DNA of 64,000 nucleotides from Photobacterium profundum SS9 (lineage in GTDB: Bacteria > Pseudomonadota > Gammaproteobacteria > Enterobacterales > Vibrionaceae): NCBI RefSeq assembly GCF_000196255.1, contig NC_006370.1, positions 1,994,887 through 2,058,886 of the forward strand, written 5' to 3'. Positions 47,681 through 56,587 of this stretch are shown here, one piece after another. The notes below the pieces were generated by a model. It worked only from the letters and a program-made list of their open reading frames with translations. It was not told the DNA's origin and did no database searches. Made by a program: the position numbers and the translations under genes. Every line of letters begins with the position of its first letter. Position 1 is the stretch's first letter.

Positions 47681-49740
47681 TGCAACATAAGATGTTAAAG
47701 CTTTCTACACTGGCGATGCTTATCGCCGGTGCTACTGGTGCCAATGCCGCTGTGTATAAAGTGGTAGAGGTGCCTGCTGATAGTGCTGTCGGCTCACAAG
47801 ACTACTATGGCATGAACACTGCTGATACTTTTGAAATTTATGGTCAAGGTATAACGCAATCCTCCAGTAGTGATAATTGTTTCGATCCTTCTGGAACGTG
47901 TAATTCATCAAATTATACTGTTTTTGGTGAAAGTCGATTAGGTACAGATGGCGTAAGTTACCGTGATGAAATTCCATATTTAACTGATAACTATCAACAT
48001 GCGATCGATTATAATGGAATCTATCGCTACTGTATTGATAACTTGGGCTTTAATACCTGCGATGTATGGGCTGAAACACAGTATTATGGTAAGGGCTATA
48101 ACCGTGATGATATTAAAGATCGTACGGGGTTTGGTGGTCTTCAGCGTGAACAAGCCGCTTGGTCTCGTCGCTATTCAGCAAATGCTTATCCATTAGTTGA
48201 CGGTACTATCATTGATACATTTGCTACAACTCAAACACCCATAGCAGATGCGGGTTTTGGTGCACGAGTAGTGAATAGCTCAAATGCTGTTGTAAACGGT
48301 GTTGTAAATAACAATAAATTTGGTAATACAAGCTCATCATATTTTCCAAATAGCTCCGGTAATTATGTACGCCAATTTGATAAACGTGGATTTGTTAACA
48401 CTCAAAATGATACCAATGTAGAACTGCTTCCAGCTACAGCGGCAACTGGCTCTGGTACTGAAAAAGCGCTTGTGACCAAAATGGGTCAAACAGTAGCTTG
48501 GGATGCGGTTGAATATCCAGCTGATTCAGGACAATTACTTATCGTTGGTAGTGGTTCATTTGCCCCAAGTAATTTGGATGACAGCGACAAACTACCAGAT
48601 ACTGATGACGTTGACATTGGTGTTGGTGTTTCTTCAAGTACATTCTCGAAATGTGCATCAGAGTACTCTACAACCTCTAAGACATTATTTGATACTTATG
48701 AGTGCCAGTTCTCTGTTTTTGCTAACGATGCGATGCTGTGGTCGCTTGACTCGAGTTCAACATCATCAGTACCTCGGAACGGTCAGTTCATTGCGAAAAC
48801 GTCACTGAATCCAGAAGATCCTGATAATGAAGATCGCTCTGCACAAGCGTCTGCACGAGCAATAGAAATTATTACAGTAGGTAATGATAAAGATAAACCC
48901 GTTGCTGTTGGTTACTCAACTGTTTATCAAGATAATGACTATTACGTTCCGCGAGCAACTATTTATACGCCTGATACATCTGAAATCACTGGTAAATGGT
49001 CGACGAAGTTTATTCCGGGCACGGAAGTTGAAAATAATGATGGCGATCGGCAGTTCAGTTATTCAACTGGTACGGATATCAATAGCAACAACAAAGTTAT
49101 TGGTATCGCGAAAAACTTTCGAGCTGAAAACCGTTCTTATGCACAGAAAATGTTCGTGTTTGATAATGTAGCAGGTACGACTAAGTTTCTTGATACAAAG
49201 ATAGATCCAACAATTTTCTTTGATGGTAGTAATGGTTACGCAGCAGCAATTAATAACCATGATGTCGTTGTTGGCTGGGTTGACTCTGAAACCGTTAACC
49301 AAGTCGATGGTCGTGAACGTCGCCAACGTGCATTCTTGTTCAATGACGGTGCAACGATTGCCAACTCCCCATTGAGTGCTAATGGTGCGTGGATGCTGGA
49401 TGATTTGACTAATGATGGCAATCAAAGCGGGACAGCCAACCAGTTCCGAATTGCTCAGGCGACCGGTATTAATGACGCGGGTGTGATTTCTGCGACAGCC
49501 TTAGTCTGTACAAATGGTAGTGGTACGCAAATTGCGTTCGATAACCTGTCATTGAATTCGACATGTAACAAAAACGCTAAAGATTCTGAGCGTGTTGTAG
49601 CAGTAAAACTGGTTCCGATCCCAGATGGTACTATTCAAACACGTCCAGAAGAATCAGGAACGATAAAACGTTCTGGTGCTTCTTTTGGCATGTTTGCTTT
49701 GACACTGCTAGGTCTATTTGGTTTCAGAAGAAGAAAATAA
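47680..49740 (+). CDS. DUF3466 family exported protein with a C-terminal sorting signal
   Basis: 686 residues; ATG shares a base with the uup stop. Signal peptide MLKLSTLAMLIAGATGANAA, then a long Asn/Asp/Ser/Thr-rich mature part of repetitive beta-type sequence that can be recognised as the DUF3466 family. The C-terminus KRSGASFGMFALTLLGLFGFRRRK has the small-residue motif, hydrophobic helix and arginine cluster of GlyGly-CTERM/rhombosortase-type signals, so it is probably processed and sent to the surface. Follows uup in several Vibrionaceae by memory. Function unknown. Confidence 0.75.
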   Translation: MQHKMLKLSTLAMLIAGATGANAAVYKVVEVPADSAVGSQDYYGMNTADTFEIYGQGITQSSSSDNCFDPSGTCNSSNYTVFGESRLGTDGVSYRDEIPYLTDNYQHAIDYNGIYRYCIDNLGFNTCDVWAETQYYGKGYNRDDIKDRTGFGGLQREQAAWSRRYSANAYPLVDGTIIDTFATTQTPIADAGFGARVVNSSNAVVNGVVNNNKFGNTSSSYFPNSSGNYVRQFDKRGFVNTQNDTNVELLPATAATGSGTEKALVTKMGQTVAWDAVEYPADSGQLLIVGSGSFAPSNLDDSDKLPDTDDVDIGVGVSSSTFSKCASEYSTTSKTLFDTYECQFSVFANDAMLWSLDSSSTSSVPRNGQFIAKTSLNPEDPDNEDRSAQASARAIEIITVGNDKDKPVAVGYSTVYQDNDYYVPRATIYTPDTSEITGKWSTKFIPGTEVENNDGDRQFSYSTGTDINSNNKVIGIAKNFRAENRSYAQKMFVFDNVAGTTKFLDTKIDPTIFFDGSNGYAAAINNHDVVVGWVDSETVNQVDGRERRQRAFLFNDGATIANSPLSANGAWMLDDLTNDGNQSGTANQFRIAQATGINDAGVISATALVCTNGSGTQIAFDNLSLNSTCNKNAKDSERVVAVKLVPIPDGTIQTRPEESGTIKRSGASFGMFALTLLGLFGFRRRK

Positions 49741-49775
49741 ATTTTGTCATAATTATTTATTTTTCACTAAGGCTC

Positions 49776-49804
49776 ACAATTTGTGAGCCTTAGTTGTTTC
49801 TAAG
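49776..49804 (+). terminator. Intrinsic terminator after the DUF3466 gene
   Basis: Perfect 12-bp stem actaaggctcac / gtgagccttagt with loop aattt, followed by tgtttct. Confidence 0.72.
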
Positions 49805-49908
49805 GTTGAAAAAATAGTAAAGATCGCTAATTCTTATATTAGGAGTCACCAAAACTCCATCATTACGAAACTGTGGTGAAACAATATAAATAAGGTTGAG
49901 GACGAACT

Positions 49909-50082
49909 ATGAAGAGACAAAAGCGGGATCGATTAGAACGTGCGCAAGCTCGCGGATATCAAGCTGGCTTGAATGGCCGTTCTAATGAAGTGTGTCCGTA
50001 CCAAGGTGTGGACGCCCGTACTAATTGGCTTGGTGGTTGGCGAGACGCAAGAGAGGAAATACAAACAGGTCTCTATAAATAA
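49909..50082 (+). CDS. rmf: Ribosome modulation factor
   Basis: 57 residues, starting MKRQKRDRLERAQARGYQAG and ending IQTGLYK, closely like E. coli RMF (55). It binds the 70S ribosome in stationary phase and drives formation of inactive 100S dimers. The N-terminal region is strongly basic, and the sequence R-G-Y-Q-A-G-L is the family signature. A ribosome site (TTGAGGACGAACT) precedes the ATG. Position beside fabA matches E. coli. Strong terminator behind. Confidence 0.96.
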   Translation: MKRQKRDRLERAQARGYQAGLNGRSNEVCPYQGVDARTNWLGGWRDAREEIQTGLYK

Positions 50083-50103
50083 ATATCCCTCCCTCATAGA
50101 AAG

Positions 50104-50141
50104 AACCCTTATTTAGCCCCATAGGAGAAGGGGTTTTTTAT
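50104..50141 (+). terminator. Intrinsic terminator after rmf
   Basis: Stem aaccctt / aaggggtt (one extra base) with an interrupted loop, followed by tttttta. Confidence 0.75.
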
Positions 50142-50308
50142 TGCCTGACATTCACTAAGCTTCATTATATTACTTTAAAATTAAAGGATTAAATTGATTA
50201 TAGTGTGATGATTTGTGTTGGGTAAAGGTGGCGCTGCTCTTATGTTGTTCGCTTAGGCGCTTGGTAGTTACGGGGTAACTAAATTTTGGTATTAACTGAA
50301 TAACAGAC

Positions 50309-50341
50309 AGAAAAAAGGCCGCATAATAGCAGCCTTTTTGT
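50309..50341 (-). terminator. Intrinsic terminator after fabA (works on both strands)
   Basis: Stem aaaaaaggccgc / gcagcctttttg around ataata; on the minus strand the U-run comes after fabA. Confidence 0.72.
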
Positions 50342-50369
50342 ACTTGTAAGTGAACCCAAAAGGGACGAC

Positions 50370-50885
50370 TTAGAAGTTTGTAGTGTCAGTGAATAGACCT
50401 ACTTTTAAATCTTTAGCAACGTAGATTTCTTTACCGTCTACCAATACACGGCCGTCTGCAACGCCCATGACAAGCTTACGGTTAATAACACGCTTAAGCT
50501 GAATGTCATACGTCACTTTTTTTGCTGTTGGTAGAATTTGACCTGTGAATTTAACTTCACCTACACCAAGAGCACGACCTTTGCCTTCGCCACCTTGCCA
50601 GCCAAGGAAGAAGCCAACTAGCTGCCACATTGCATCTAAGCCAAGACAACCAGGCATTACAGGGTCACCTTTAAAGTGACAATCGAAAAACCATAGGTCA
50701 GGGTTAATGTCTAGTTCCGCATGAATGAAGCCTTTACCGTGCTCGCCACCTTCGCTTGAAATTTCAATCACGCGATCGATCATCAGCATATTGTCAGAAG
50801 GTAAAGAAGGGAAAGCTGGACCATAAAGTTCACCTTTACCACATGCTACTAATTCATCGTATTCAAAAGATTGTTGGCGTTTCAT
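50370..50885 (-). CDS. fabA: 3-hydroxydecanoyl-ACP dehydratase/isomerase
   Basis: 171 residues, length of E. coli FabA (172). The catalytic His70 and Asp84 are present in the segments [11 protein letters not shown] and CLGLDAMWQ. It dehydrates 3-hydroxydecanoyl-ACP and isomerises the trans-2 product to cis-3, the branch point for unsaturated fatty acids. The promoter region holds a perfect FabR-type palindrome and an adjoining FadR-like site, as in E. coli. ATG preceded by TTGGAGCAGTAAG. Confidence 0.97.
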   Translation of the reverse strand: MKRQQSFEYDELVACGKGELYGPAFPSLPSDNMLMIDRVIEISSEGGEHGKGFIHAELDINPDLWFFDCHFKGDPVMPGCLGLDAMWQLVGFFLGWQGGEGKGRALGVGEVKFTGQILPTAKKVTYDIQLKRVINRKLVMGVADGRVLVDGKEIYVAKDLKVGLFTDTTNF

Positions 50886-50923
50886 CAGATTCTTACTGCT
50901 CCAAGAAAGTATGAGAGCAATTT

Positions 50924-50941
50924 AGCGTACACGTGTACGCT
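50924..50941. promoter_or_regulatory. FabR operator of fabA
   Basis: AGCGTACACGTGTACGCT, a perfect 18-bp palindrome (the symmetry extends three more bases each side, 50921-50944). It matches the FabR site of E. coli fabA/fabB, at which FabR represses in response to unsaturated acyl chains. Confidence 0.9.
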
Positions 50942-50942
50942 A

Positions 50943-50957
50943 AACAACTCGGATCAG
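50943..50957. promoter_or_regulatory. FadR-like site of fabA
   Basis: On the minus strand CTGATCCGAGTTGTT, which resembles the E. coli fabA FadR activator site (CTGATCGGACTTGTT) at 13 of 15 positions by memory. It directly adjoins the FabR palindrome and overlaps the lonH stop codon, so fabA control elements reach into lonH. Confidence 0.72.
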
Positions 50958-52702
50958 TGCTGGACAAACCAGCTGCGAATAATAGATAACCAACTGACAT
51001 CATTAGGTTCATCACCATGATGGAAAGCATCTATTCGCATTGCAATTCTCGCAAGAATTGTATCATTGTCGTCGTCTTCGCCTCTTAATGCTTTTCCCAT
51101 AATTAGCGGAATAGCCTCATCGACGTTTTCAACAGCCCAAATATGAAATTGTCCTGACTTGATTGCTTCAAGGACATCTTCATTTAAGCATAAGTGGCTT
51201 AAGTTTGTTTTCGGTAATATGATACCTTGAGTGCCTGTTAGGCCACGGTGAACACAAACCTTATAGAAACCTTCAATCTTCTCGTTAATGCCGCCTACCG
51301 CTTGTACACGACCAAATTGGTCTACTGCACCCGTAATGGCAACTTGTTGATTGATTGGCTGCATCGCTAATGCTGAAACAAGTGTACACAGCTCAGCTAA
51401 CGACGCACTGTCTCCATCGACTTCGCAGTACGACTGTTCGAATACAATAGAGGCAGAGAAGGGTAATGCTTGATCTAAGTTTAGCGCGGCACTCACAAAT
51501 GCCTGCATTATCATCATGCCTTTAGCGTGAATATTACCACCAAGGTCAGCTTTACGCTCAACATCAGAGATATCACCATCACCAAAGTGTACAACACAAG
51601 AGATACGTGCGGGTTCTCCGTAAGAGACAGGGTGACCTTGTACATCGATAACGGTTAAGGCATTCACTTGGCCAATTTGTTCGCCTTTACAATCAATAAC
51701 CACTTGACCGTGGTGAATATCTTCAATAGCACGTTCAGGTAAGTATGATTCACGGTAATGACGTGCTTTTAACGAAGACTTTAGATTTTCAGCTGTAATT
51801 GTGTGTCCGTCAGCATCAATAGCCGCTTCAGAAATTAACCCTTGGTGCCAAATAGGACAAAGCGGGACACGCGTTTGATCTTCAGCATGGCGAGCGCCCG
51901 TTGCTAATAACACATTAATAGCGTTTGCATCGGCAAGGTCAGGTAAACCTGCTTTGTTAATAATGGCTTTCACGTAAGCAAGATAAGAGGGAAGACTTTG
52001 CTCTGAAATAATCAAGTCTTGCTCAAATTCACTGTACATTGAAAAACCGGACGTGAAGTCGGGTTCACCATTATCAAATTCACCCATTAAATACCGATCG
52101 CCCATCACGACAAGCTTCAGATTCAGCTTTTCAGGCACCGGCAGTGGGTAAAGTGTTTTATGAGAGGCAGCTTGCCATTCTAGCTCACCATTCATTAAGA
52201 CGCTTTTTAATCGCGGCCACAATGCAGGATTACTCAAAATGCTCGTAACAGAAAGCACAAGATAGCCATTATTCGCTTGATGAACAAGACCATGCTTAAC
52301 TTGAGCTTTCGATATTTTCCCATCTTCAGAAGGGGGATAAACCGCACCAAAAAGGCTTAGCTCAGTCACATTTTCGCCAGCAATAATAACCGTTGATTCA
52401 GCATTCTGATTTTTGTTATTGATTTGCTCCTCAGAATCAACCTGCTGTGATTTTTTTTTCTTGTTCTCTACGTCATATTTAGCGAGAAGCTCAATCACGT
52501 AATCGCGATAGACTTTGTTGTCAGGCGCGGTAATACGAAGAACGCGAGGTTGCAGTTCAATTGCGGTGAAGCGGCGAACGGCGTCACTCAGACGGTCTTG
52601 CAAAGTACCTACAGGGGCAGGCTGAAGATTCTCATAATCTTCCATGATTGTTTGGTACTTCGAGTAATCTGGGATCATTGTGCGCCAGGATTCTTCATGC
52701 AT
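50954..52702 (-). CDS. lonH: Lon-like protease domain protein LonH (YcbZ)
   Basis: 582 residues from ATG 52702 (MHEESWRTMIPDYSKY..., matching the E. coli YcbZ N-terminus); in-frame sequence upstream to 52765 is open but not family-like. The C-terminal Lon protease domain has the catalytic Ser in EVDGDSASLAEL and Lys in INEKIEGFYKV. The N-terminal AAA-like part lacks a clear Walker A motif, as in YcbZ. Probably an ATP-independent or regulatory protease. Position between fabA and matP matches E. coli. Confidence 0.9.
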   Translation of the reverse strand: MHEESWRTMIPDYSKYQTIMEDYENLQPAPVGTLQDRLSDAVRRFTAIELQPRVLRITAPDNKVYRDYVIELLAKYDVENKKKKSQQVDSEEQINNKNQNAESTVIIAGENVTELSLFGAVYPPSEDGKISKAQVKHGLVHQANNGYLVLSVTSILSNPALWPRLKSVLMNGELEWQAASHKTLYPLPVPEKLNLKLVVMGDRYLMGEFDNGEPDFTSGFSMYSEFEQDLIISEQSLPSYLAYVKAIINKAGLPDLADANAINVLLATGARHAEDQTRVPLCPIWHQGLISEAAIDADGHTITAENLKSSLKARHYRESYLPERAIEDIHHGQVVIDCKGEQIGQVNALTVIDVQGHPVSYGEPARISCVVHFGDGDISDVERKADLGGNIHAKGMMIMQAFVSAALNLDQALPFSASIVFEQSYCEVDGDSASLAELCTLVSALAMQPINQQVAITGAVDQFGRVQAVGGINEKIEGFYKVCVHRGLTGTQGIILPKTNLSHLCLNEDVLEAIKSGQFHIWAVENVDEAIPLIMGKALRGEDDDNDTILARIAMRIDAFHHGDEPNDVSWLSIIRSWFVQH

Positions 52703-52848
52703 AGACTTGTGCTTTCTTTCGTTACTGTGAAAAGGACAGCAGTATAAAGGAATCAATGCCCTCATAATAGTTAGATATGCAGGATATTGAGTTTGTGAGA
52801 AAACAAACAGTTAATATCGTGATGTAATTGAGCTTTCATCTAGAATCA

Positions 52849-52861
52849 GTTACGCTGTCAC
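52849..52861. promoter_or_regulatory. matS-like site (one mismatch) upstream of matP
   Basis: gttacgctgtcac against consensus GTGACRNYGTCAC: only the third base differs. It lies 35 bp before the matP start, where MatP binding could affect its own promoter. Confidence 0.55.
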
Positions 52862-52896
52862 TGTTTGTTTTGGACTTTTGAGAATTATCCCCTTTT

Positions 52897-53343
52897 ATGA
52901 AATATCAGCAACTTGAAAACCTCGAAGCCGGTTGGAAATGGACTTACCTAGTCAAAAAATGGAAAGAAGAAGAGGCAATCACCTGTCATATCGATTCGAG
53001 TGAAGCCGAAGCTGCTATTCAATCTTTACTTACCATTGAACACGAACCCACAAAAGTGATTGAGTGGATTGATAAGCATATGTCTCCTGCGCTTGAAAAT
53101 AAGCTGAAACAAGCTATTCGAGCGAAACGCAAGCGTCATTTCAATGCGGAGCAGGTACATACGCGTAAGAAGTCGATCGATCTTGACTATCGTGTATGGG
53201 AGAAGTTAGCAGAGAAGTCACAAGAACTGGGTTCTACGTTATCAGATACGATTGAATACTTGTTGAGTGAGAGCAATCGCACAGAGACAGTCACTAAGAC
53301 AGTTTCAGACATCCGTAAAGATTTATCAGATCTATTAGATTGA
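52897..53343 (+). CDS. matP: Macrodomain Ter protein MatP
   Basis: 148 residues, E. coli MatP is 150. The sequence starts MKYQQLENLEAGWKW and has the ribbon-helix-helix DNA-binding part in RKKSIDLDYRVWEKLAEKSQELGSTLSDTIEYLL (about 89-125, given here in segments: RKKSIDLDYRVW, then LGSTLSDTIEYL) followed by a coiled-coil tetramerisation end. MatP binds matS sites and organises the replication terminus region, linking it to the division machinery. Divergent from lonH as in E. coli. Confidence 0.95.
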   Translation: MKYQQLENLEAGWKWTYLVKKWKEEEAITCHIDSSEAEAAIQSLLTIEHEPTKVIEWIDKHMSPALENKLKQAIRAKRKRHFNAEQVHTRKKSIDLDYRVWEKLAEKSQELGSTLSDTIEYLLSESNRTETVTKTVSDIRKDLSDLLD

Positions 53344-53437
53344 GAGTGACCTATTTGTAGTGAATATTAGATTCGTTACAGTAAAATTTTCAAACTGATA
53401 TAGGCTTATAATAAAACGTACAAAAAGGAATTATTGA

Positions 53438-53743
53438 ATGGAATATGTCATCATACTTGCCGTTGCCGTCATTTTTCTTGTTTTTAAAGACCGTCCTGTA
53501 ATGACGATGAAGTTCAAAGACGGTGAACTGACGCATTCAAAAGGGGATATTCCCCATGGTTTTTTGGTCGGCTGTAAAGAGATAGCGCATAAGCAGCCGT
53601 TCTCTGGTCAAATAAAAGTCTACAAGAATCGCTTTACAACAAAGATCACCTTTTCTAAGACCGTGCCAAGTAAGGTAAAGCAACGTATACACAATGTGTT
53701 CCCGCATACTGGTACGAATAAGAAACAAGGTCGACGCGCCTAA
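53438..53743 (+). CDS. DUF3634 family protein
   Basis: 101 residues. An N-terminal hydrophobic segment (YVIILAVAVIFLVF) anchors it in the inner membrane, followed by KDRPVMTMKFKDGELTHSKG, which I recognise as the DUF3634 family of Vibrionaceae and relatives, and a basic C-terminal end. AAAAGGAATTATTGA precedes the ATG. Function unknown. A terminator follows. Confidence 0.78.
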   Translation: MEYVIILAVAVIFLVFKDRPVMTMKFKDGELTHSKGDIPHGFLVGCKEIAHKQPFSGQIKVYKNRFTTKITFSKTVPSKVKQRIHNVFPHTGTNKKQGRRA

Positions 53744-53772
53744 TCTTTACCTTTTTAAAATGTAGTTATCTG

Positions 53773-53801
53773 ACAACGGCTTCTAATGAGGCCGTTTTTG
53801 T
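53773..53801 (+). terminator. Intrinsic terminator after the DUF3634 gene
   Basis: Stem aacggc(c)t / ggccgtt around ttctaatga, followed by ttttg. Confidence 0.7.
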
Positions 53802-53829
53802 ATCCGCTTAATATGGAAATGCTTATCTT

Positions 53830-54225
53830 ATGATTCAACCTCATGCCTTTCGATTAACTCAAGGGGACGATTTAAAAGCCTCTGTTTTAGCCTATGTGAA
53901 GGCAAATAGCATTAAAGCTGGCTCACTATTATCTTGTGCGGGATGTTTAACGACAGCGCGTATACGCCTTGCTGATGAGTCTAAATCATTGACGCTTGAT
54001 GGGCCTTTAGAAATTCTAACACTTTCTGGCACATTAACGGCTGATCATGTTCACCTTCATATTTCTGTTGCAGATAAAGAAGGCAGGGTATTTGGTGGGC
54101 ATTTAATGGATGGGAGTGACGTGTCTTACACTGCTGAGATTTGTTTATTGAGTTTTATTGAGCAACACTTTTCTCGTGAATACGATGCAGCAACGGGTTT
54201 TGATGAGCTGGTGGTTGATAATTAA
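53830..54225 (+). CDS. PPC/DUF296-domain protein
   Basis: 131 residues. The fold signature is visible as FRLTQGDDLKASVLAYVK at the start, GSLLSCAGCLTTARIR in the middle and DHVHLHISVADKEGRVFGGHLM near 75-96, where the histidines form the putative metal site of PPC proteins. Bacterial members form trimers; some bind AT-rich DNA, others have unknown enzymatic activity. Cytoplasmic. Monocistronic, followed by the longest copy of the dispersed repeat. Confidence 0.82.
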   Translation: MIQPHAFRLTQGDDLKASVLAYVKANSIKAGSLLSCAGCLTTARIRLADESKSLTLDGPLEILTLSGTLTADHVHLHISVADKEGRVFGGHLMDGSDVSYTAEICLLSFIEQHFSREYDAATGFDELVVDN

Positions 54226-54236
54226 TGGAATTGGTA

Positions 54237-54498
54237 TATACCCATGTTACCTCAAGGTGCTTTGTCAGGCACAAGCTCGAGAAGCAGAGCAAGGCGCAAT
54301 ATGAGGTAATGATATTCCCTTTTCGATTATTGCAACGCAGCACTGATTTTCGAGCTTGCGCCCCGTAGGGCAAGGCAACTTGCACCAATCTGCGTTGTTA
54401 TAAAATCTCTATGTAGAATAACTATACTTCAATTTTATGCCTAGCATCTCGGCACAATTTGTCTTGCTGACTTTGCATCTTGAAGTATCATGGGTATA
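54237..54498. repeat. Dispersed palindromic repeat, copy 8 (262 bp, longest)
   Basis: Begins TATACCCATGTTACCTCAAG and ends CTTGAAGTATCATGGGTATA, again complementary at both ends. The interior is unlike copies 1, 2 and 5 and contains internal inverted segments (gctcgagaag region, tttcgagcttgcgcc). Fills most of the 430-bp gap to 54655. Confidence 0.75.
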
Positions 54499-54655
54499 AA
54501 GACTGAACCACCTAAAAGTGGGTTTCTATGCTTTGATTAAACCTATCTATACAAAGTAGAAACCCAAAATAGTAATGCCATTCTGGATAGGTAAATGGTC
54601 AGATACTTGTCTAGATTGATATAACACCCGTGTGAAATATAAAAAGGAAAATGGG

Positions 54656-54901
54656 TTAGTTAATTGCGCCGAAAAGCGCTCGCTGGCTTTCAATATAGTT
54701 GGCTAATTTCTCTTTTAATTGTCTCAATTCATCTTCTGCTTTTATCCGTGATTCCACTTCAGCTTCAAGCTGCTTACCAAGATCAACGGCAAGGTAACCG
54801 CCTTGTATAAGCGCTTTTGTTGTAACGTTACTTTTAGTTAATTTTTTTAAATCTTCGATCATATAATAATGCTGATCGAGATCTCGAATCGTAATAGCCA
54901 T
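54656..54901 (-). CDS. Small coiled-coil protein, unknown
   Basis: 81 residues, preceded by AAGGAG 6 nt before the ATG, so expression is credible. Residues 45-72 (LEAEVESRIKAEDELRQL) form a heptad-type charged helix typical of a coiled coil. No signal peptide or membrane segment. I do not recognise the family. Isolated between a dispersed repeat and a divergent PilZ gene. Confidence 0.6.
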   Translation of the reverse strand: MAITIRDLDQHYYMIEDLKKLTKSNVTTKALIQGGYLAVDLGKQLEAEVESRIKAEDELRQLKEKLANYIESQRALFGAIN

Positions 54902-55191
54902 TAATACTCCTTGTTAAGGGAGCATTTTACCTTATTATTATGTCTATTACCTAGAATGATTGCATTTCCTCAGGCGGGAATAATAGGTCATACAGGTTTT
55001 TGATTGCATTATTTAAGATGAATGTGTTTTAAAATCCCTATATAGATACCAATAATGAATGTTTAGGTTAGATTTCACGAGGTCAATCAATGCTTTTTTC
55101 CTTATATTGTAACGATCTGCTTGATAATTAAAGCCACATCACTACACTCTGATAGCTTATTATTAATAGCCGAAAGCGGTAGGATTGTCTT

Positions 55192-55914
55192 TTGAATGTA
55201 AATGGAAATGCGCTAAGAGAACGGCTTTTAGCTAAACGTAGTGAAGAATCAGTGCCTGGTATACGCGGTATATGTATGATTAACCATGGTAGTAGTATTA
55301 CGATTAGTATAAAAACCCCGCTAGGACGCTTGTTTCAATGCGAAACGACATTCATTGGCTCTAATGGTACCGATTATTTTATTTTGGCTTTGCCAGACGT
55401 TAGCCCGCATGATTTAGATGATTATTTTTGTGAAGGGTACTGGGTATCGATTAAGGCAATTTCCGACCGTGGCGAAGGGGCGATAGTCCGATTCAAAACT
55501 CAAATGGATAATATTATTCAAAAACCCGAGCGAATGATCACGCTCAGAATTCCGCAAATGATAGGGTTAACACAGCTTCGTAGCGAGGCGCGTTATGAAG
55601 TGAAATTACAAGGTCATGTCTCAATTTCCAATCGCCTTTTGCTGGTGGAATTTAAAGATTTGTCATCAAAAGGGTGCTGCTTCGTTTACGGTGCGAATGG
55701 TCCTTCATTTGATACCGATAATAAAATAACCATTGTTGTGAAACACCCAGTAACAGGACAAAATTACCGCCTTACCGGTGTCGTACGTAGTGCGCAAAAA
55801 ATGAGTGGGTTAAATAATTGTGGTGTTCTATTTGATAACGACGGGCAAGATATAACTAAACAGTTATTAGCACAGCTAATTTTTGATGGCTCTCGGTTGT
55901 CATTTAAAGCTTAA
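55192..55914 (+). CDS. PilZ-domain c-di-GMP receptor, YcgR-like
   Basis: 240 residues, TTG start supported by TAGGATTG 8 nt upstream. The N-terminal half (about 25-115) looks like the flagellar-brake accessory domain of YcgR-type proteins. The C-terminal PilZ domain has the c-di-GMP motifs RSEAR (R130 to R134) and DLSSKG (156-161), both intact, so it should bind the nucleotide. Cytoplasmic. It fits with the diguanylate cyclase at 4.6 kb as a general part of the c-di-GMP network but is not linked in operon. Its output (motility, surface polysaccharide) is unknown. Confidence 0.83.
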   Translation: MNVNGNALRERLLAKRSEESVPGIRGICMINHGSSITISIKTPLGRLFQCETTFIGSNGTDYFILALPDVSPHDLDDYFCEGYWVSIKAISDRGEGAIVRFKTQMDNIIQKPERMITLRIPQMIGLTQLRSEARYEVKLQGHVSISNRLLLVEFKDLSSKGCCFVYGANGPSFDTDNKITIVVKHPVTGQNYRLTGVVRSAQKMSGLNNCGVLFDNDGQDITKQLLAQLIFDGSRLSFKA

Positions 55915-55969
55915 TGATTGCTGTATTAACTATTCAATTAAATAGAGTCATTCAACACTGGCATTACAA

Positions 55970-55982
55970 GTTACGCCGTCAC
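55970..55982. promoter_or_regulatory. matS-like site (one mismatch)
   Basis: gttacgccgtcac against GTGACRNYGTCAC; only the third base differs. Intergenic, 3 kb from matP. Confidence 0.5.
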
Positions 55983-56111
55983 GCTAATCGTCATTTATGC
56001 CGTTACTGTTTGGCCCCTAACGCACTATAACTTCATATTCTTAAGTGATTTAAACAGCTTCGTTATATAGCACCACAAATTTACCAATAACTCGGAAAAA
56101 AGAGGGGTTTG

Positions 56112-56134
56112 TTACAGCGTGTGACGCTGTAACA
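56112..56134 (-). terminator. Terminator after the ToxR/ToxS-like operon
   Basis: Perfect 9-bp stem gttacagcg / cgctgtaac. On the minus strand it is followed by aaacccctctttttt, so the U-run is displaced by about 10 nt. Confidence 0.5.
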
Positions 56135-56140
56135 ATTAAT

Positions 56141-56587
56141 TTATGAGCCACAGGTACCAATAAGAACACTATTTAAATGAATTAGTTTGCCATTTTTAGC
56201 GACAAAAACACCTCTTTGATCAGAAATCAAAAAAGCATCTCTCTTATTCACATTCTTTATATAGAAACTACGGACTGTAAAACTTTGATGTTTTTCTGCA
56301 CCGTCTTGTTCCGTTGCATATAGATAGTAGTGTGAACCAAAACGTAGGAAAAAACCAAAAAACTGCTTCGATATAATTATAGCGTCTTTAGTGTCTTTAC
56401 CGATAAATTGCATTTTCATACGTCCGCGATTATAAGTAATCTTAAGCGTTTCTTTTCCATAGCCATCATATTGACTAGAAAAACGGTATGAACTCTTAGT
56501 TAATAAGGCTGATGATGAACCGAACAAAACAATGAACAATAGGGCAAGTACAACTCCCGTTATTATTTTTCCAGCTAACTTATTCAT
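56141..56587 (-). CDS. Small membrane protein, putative ToxS/VtrC-like partner
   Basis: 148 residues from ATG 56587, chosen because AAGGTG lies 8 nt before it; an in-frame GTG at 56599 is an alternative. One N-terminal membrane segment (KIITGVVLALLFIVLFG, about 6-22) leads to a periplasmic domain of about 120 residues rich in alternating hydrophobic and Tyr/Phe strands, consistent with a beta-rich fold. The ATG overlaps the end of the ToxR-like gene by 8 bp. Size, topology and overlap match the ToxS, TcpH and VtrC class of co-factors, but sequence similarity to any of them is not evident to me; the name is a positional inference. Confidence 0.65.
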   Translation of the reverse strand: MNKLAGKIITGVVLALLFIVLFGSSSALLTKSSYRFSSQYDGYGKETLKITYNRGRMKMQFIGKDTKDAIIISKQFFGFFLRFGSHYYLYATEQDGAEKHQSFTVRSFYIKNVNKRDAFLISDQRGVFVAKNGKLIHLNSVLIGTCGS

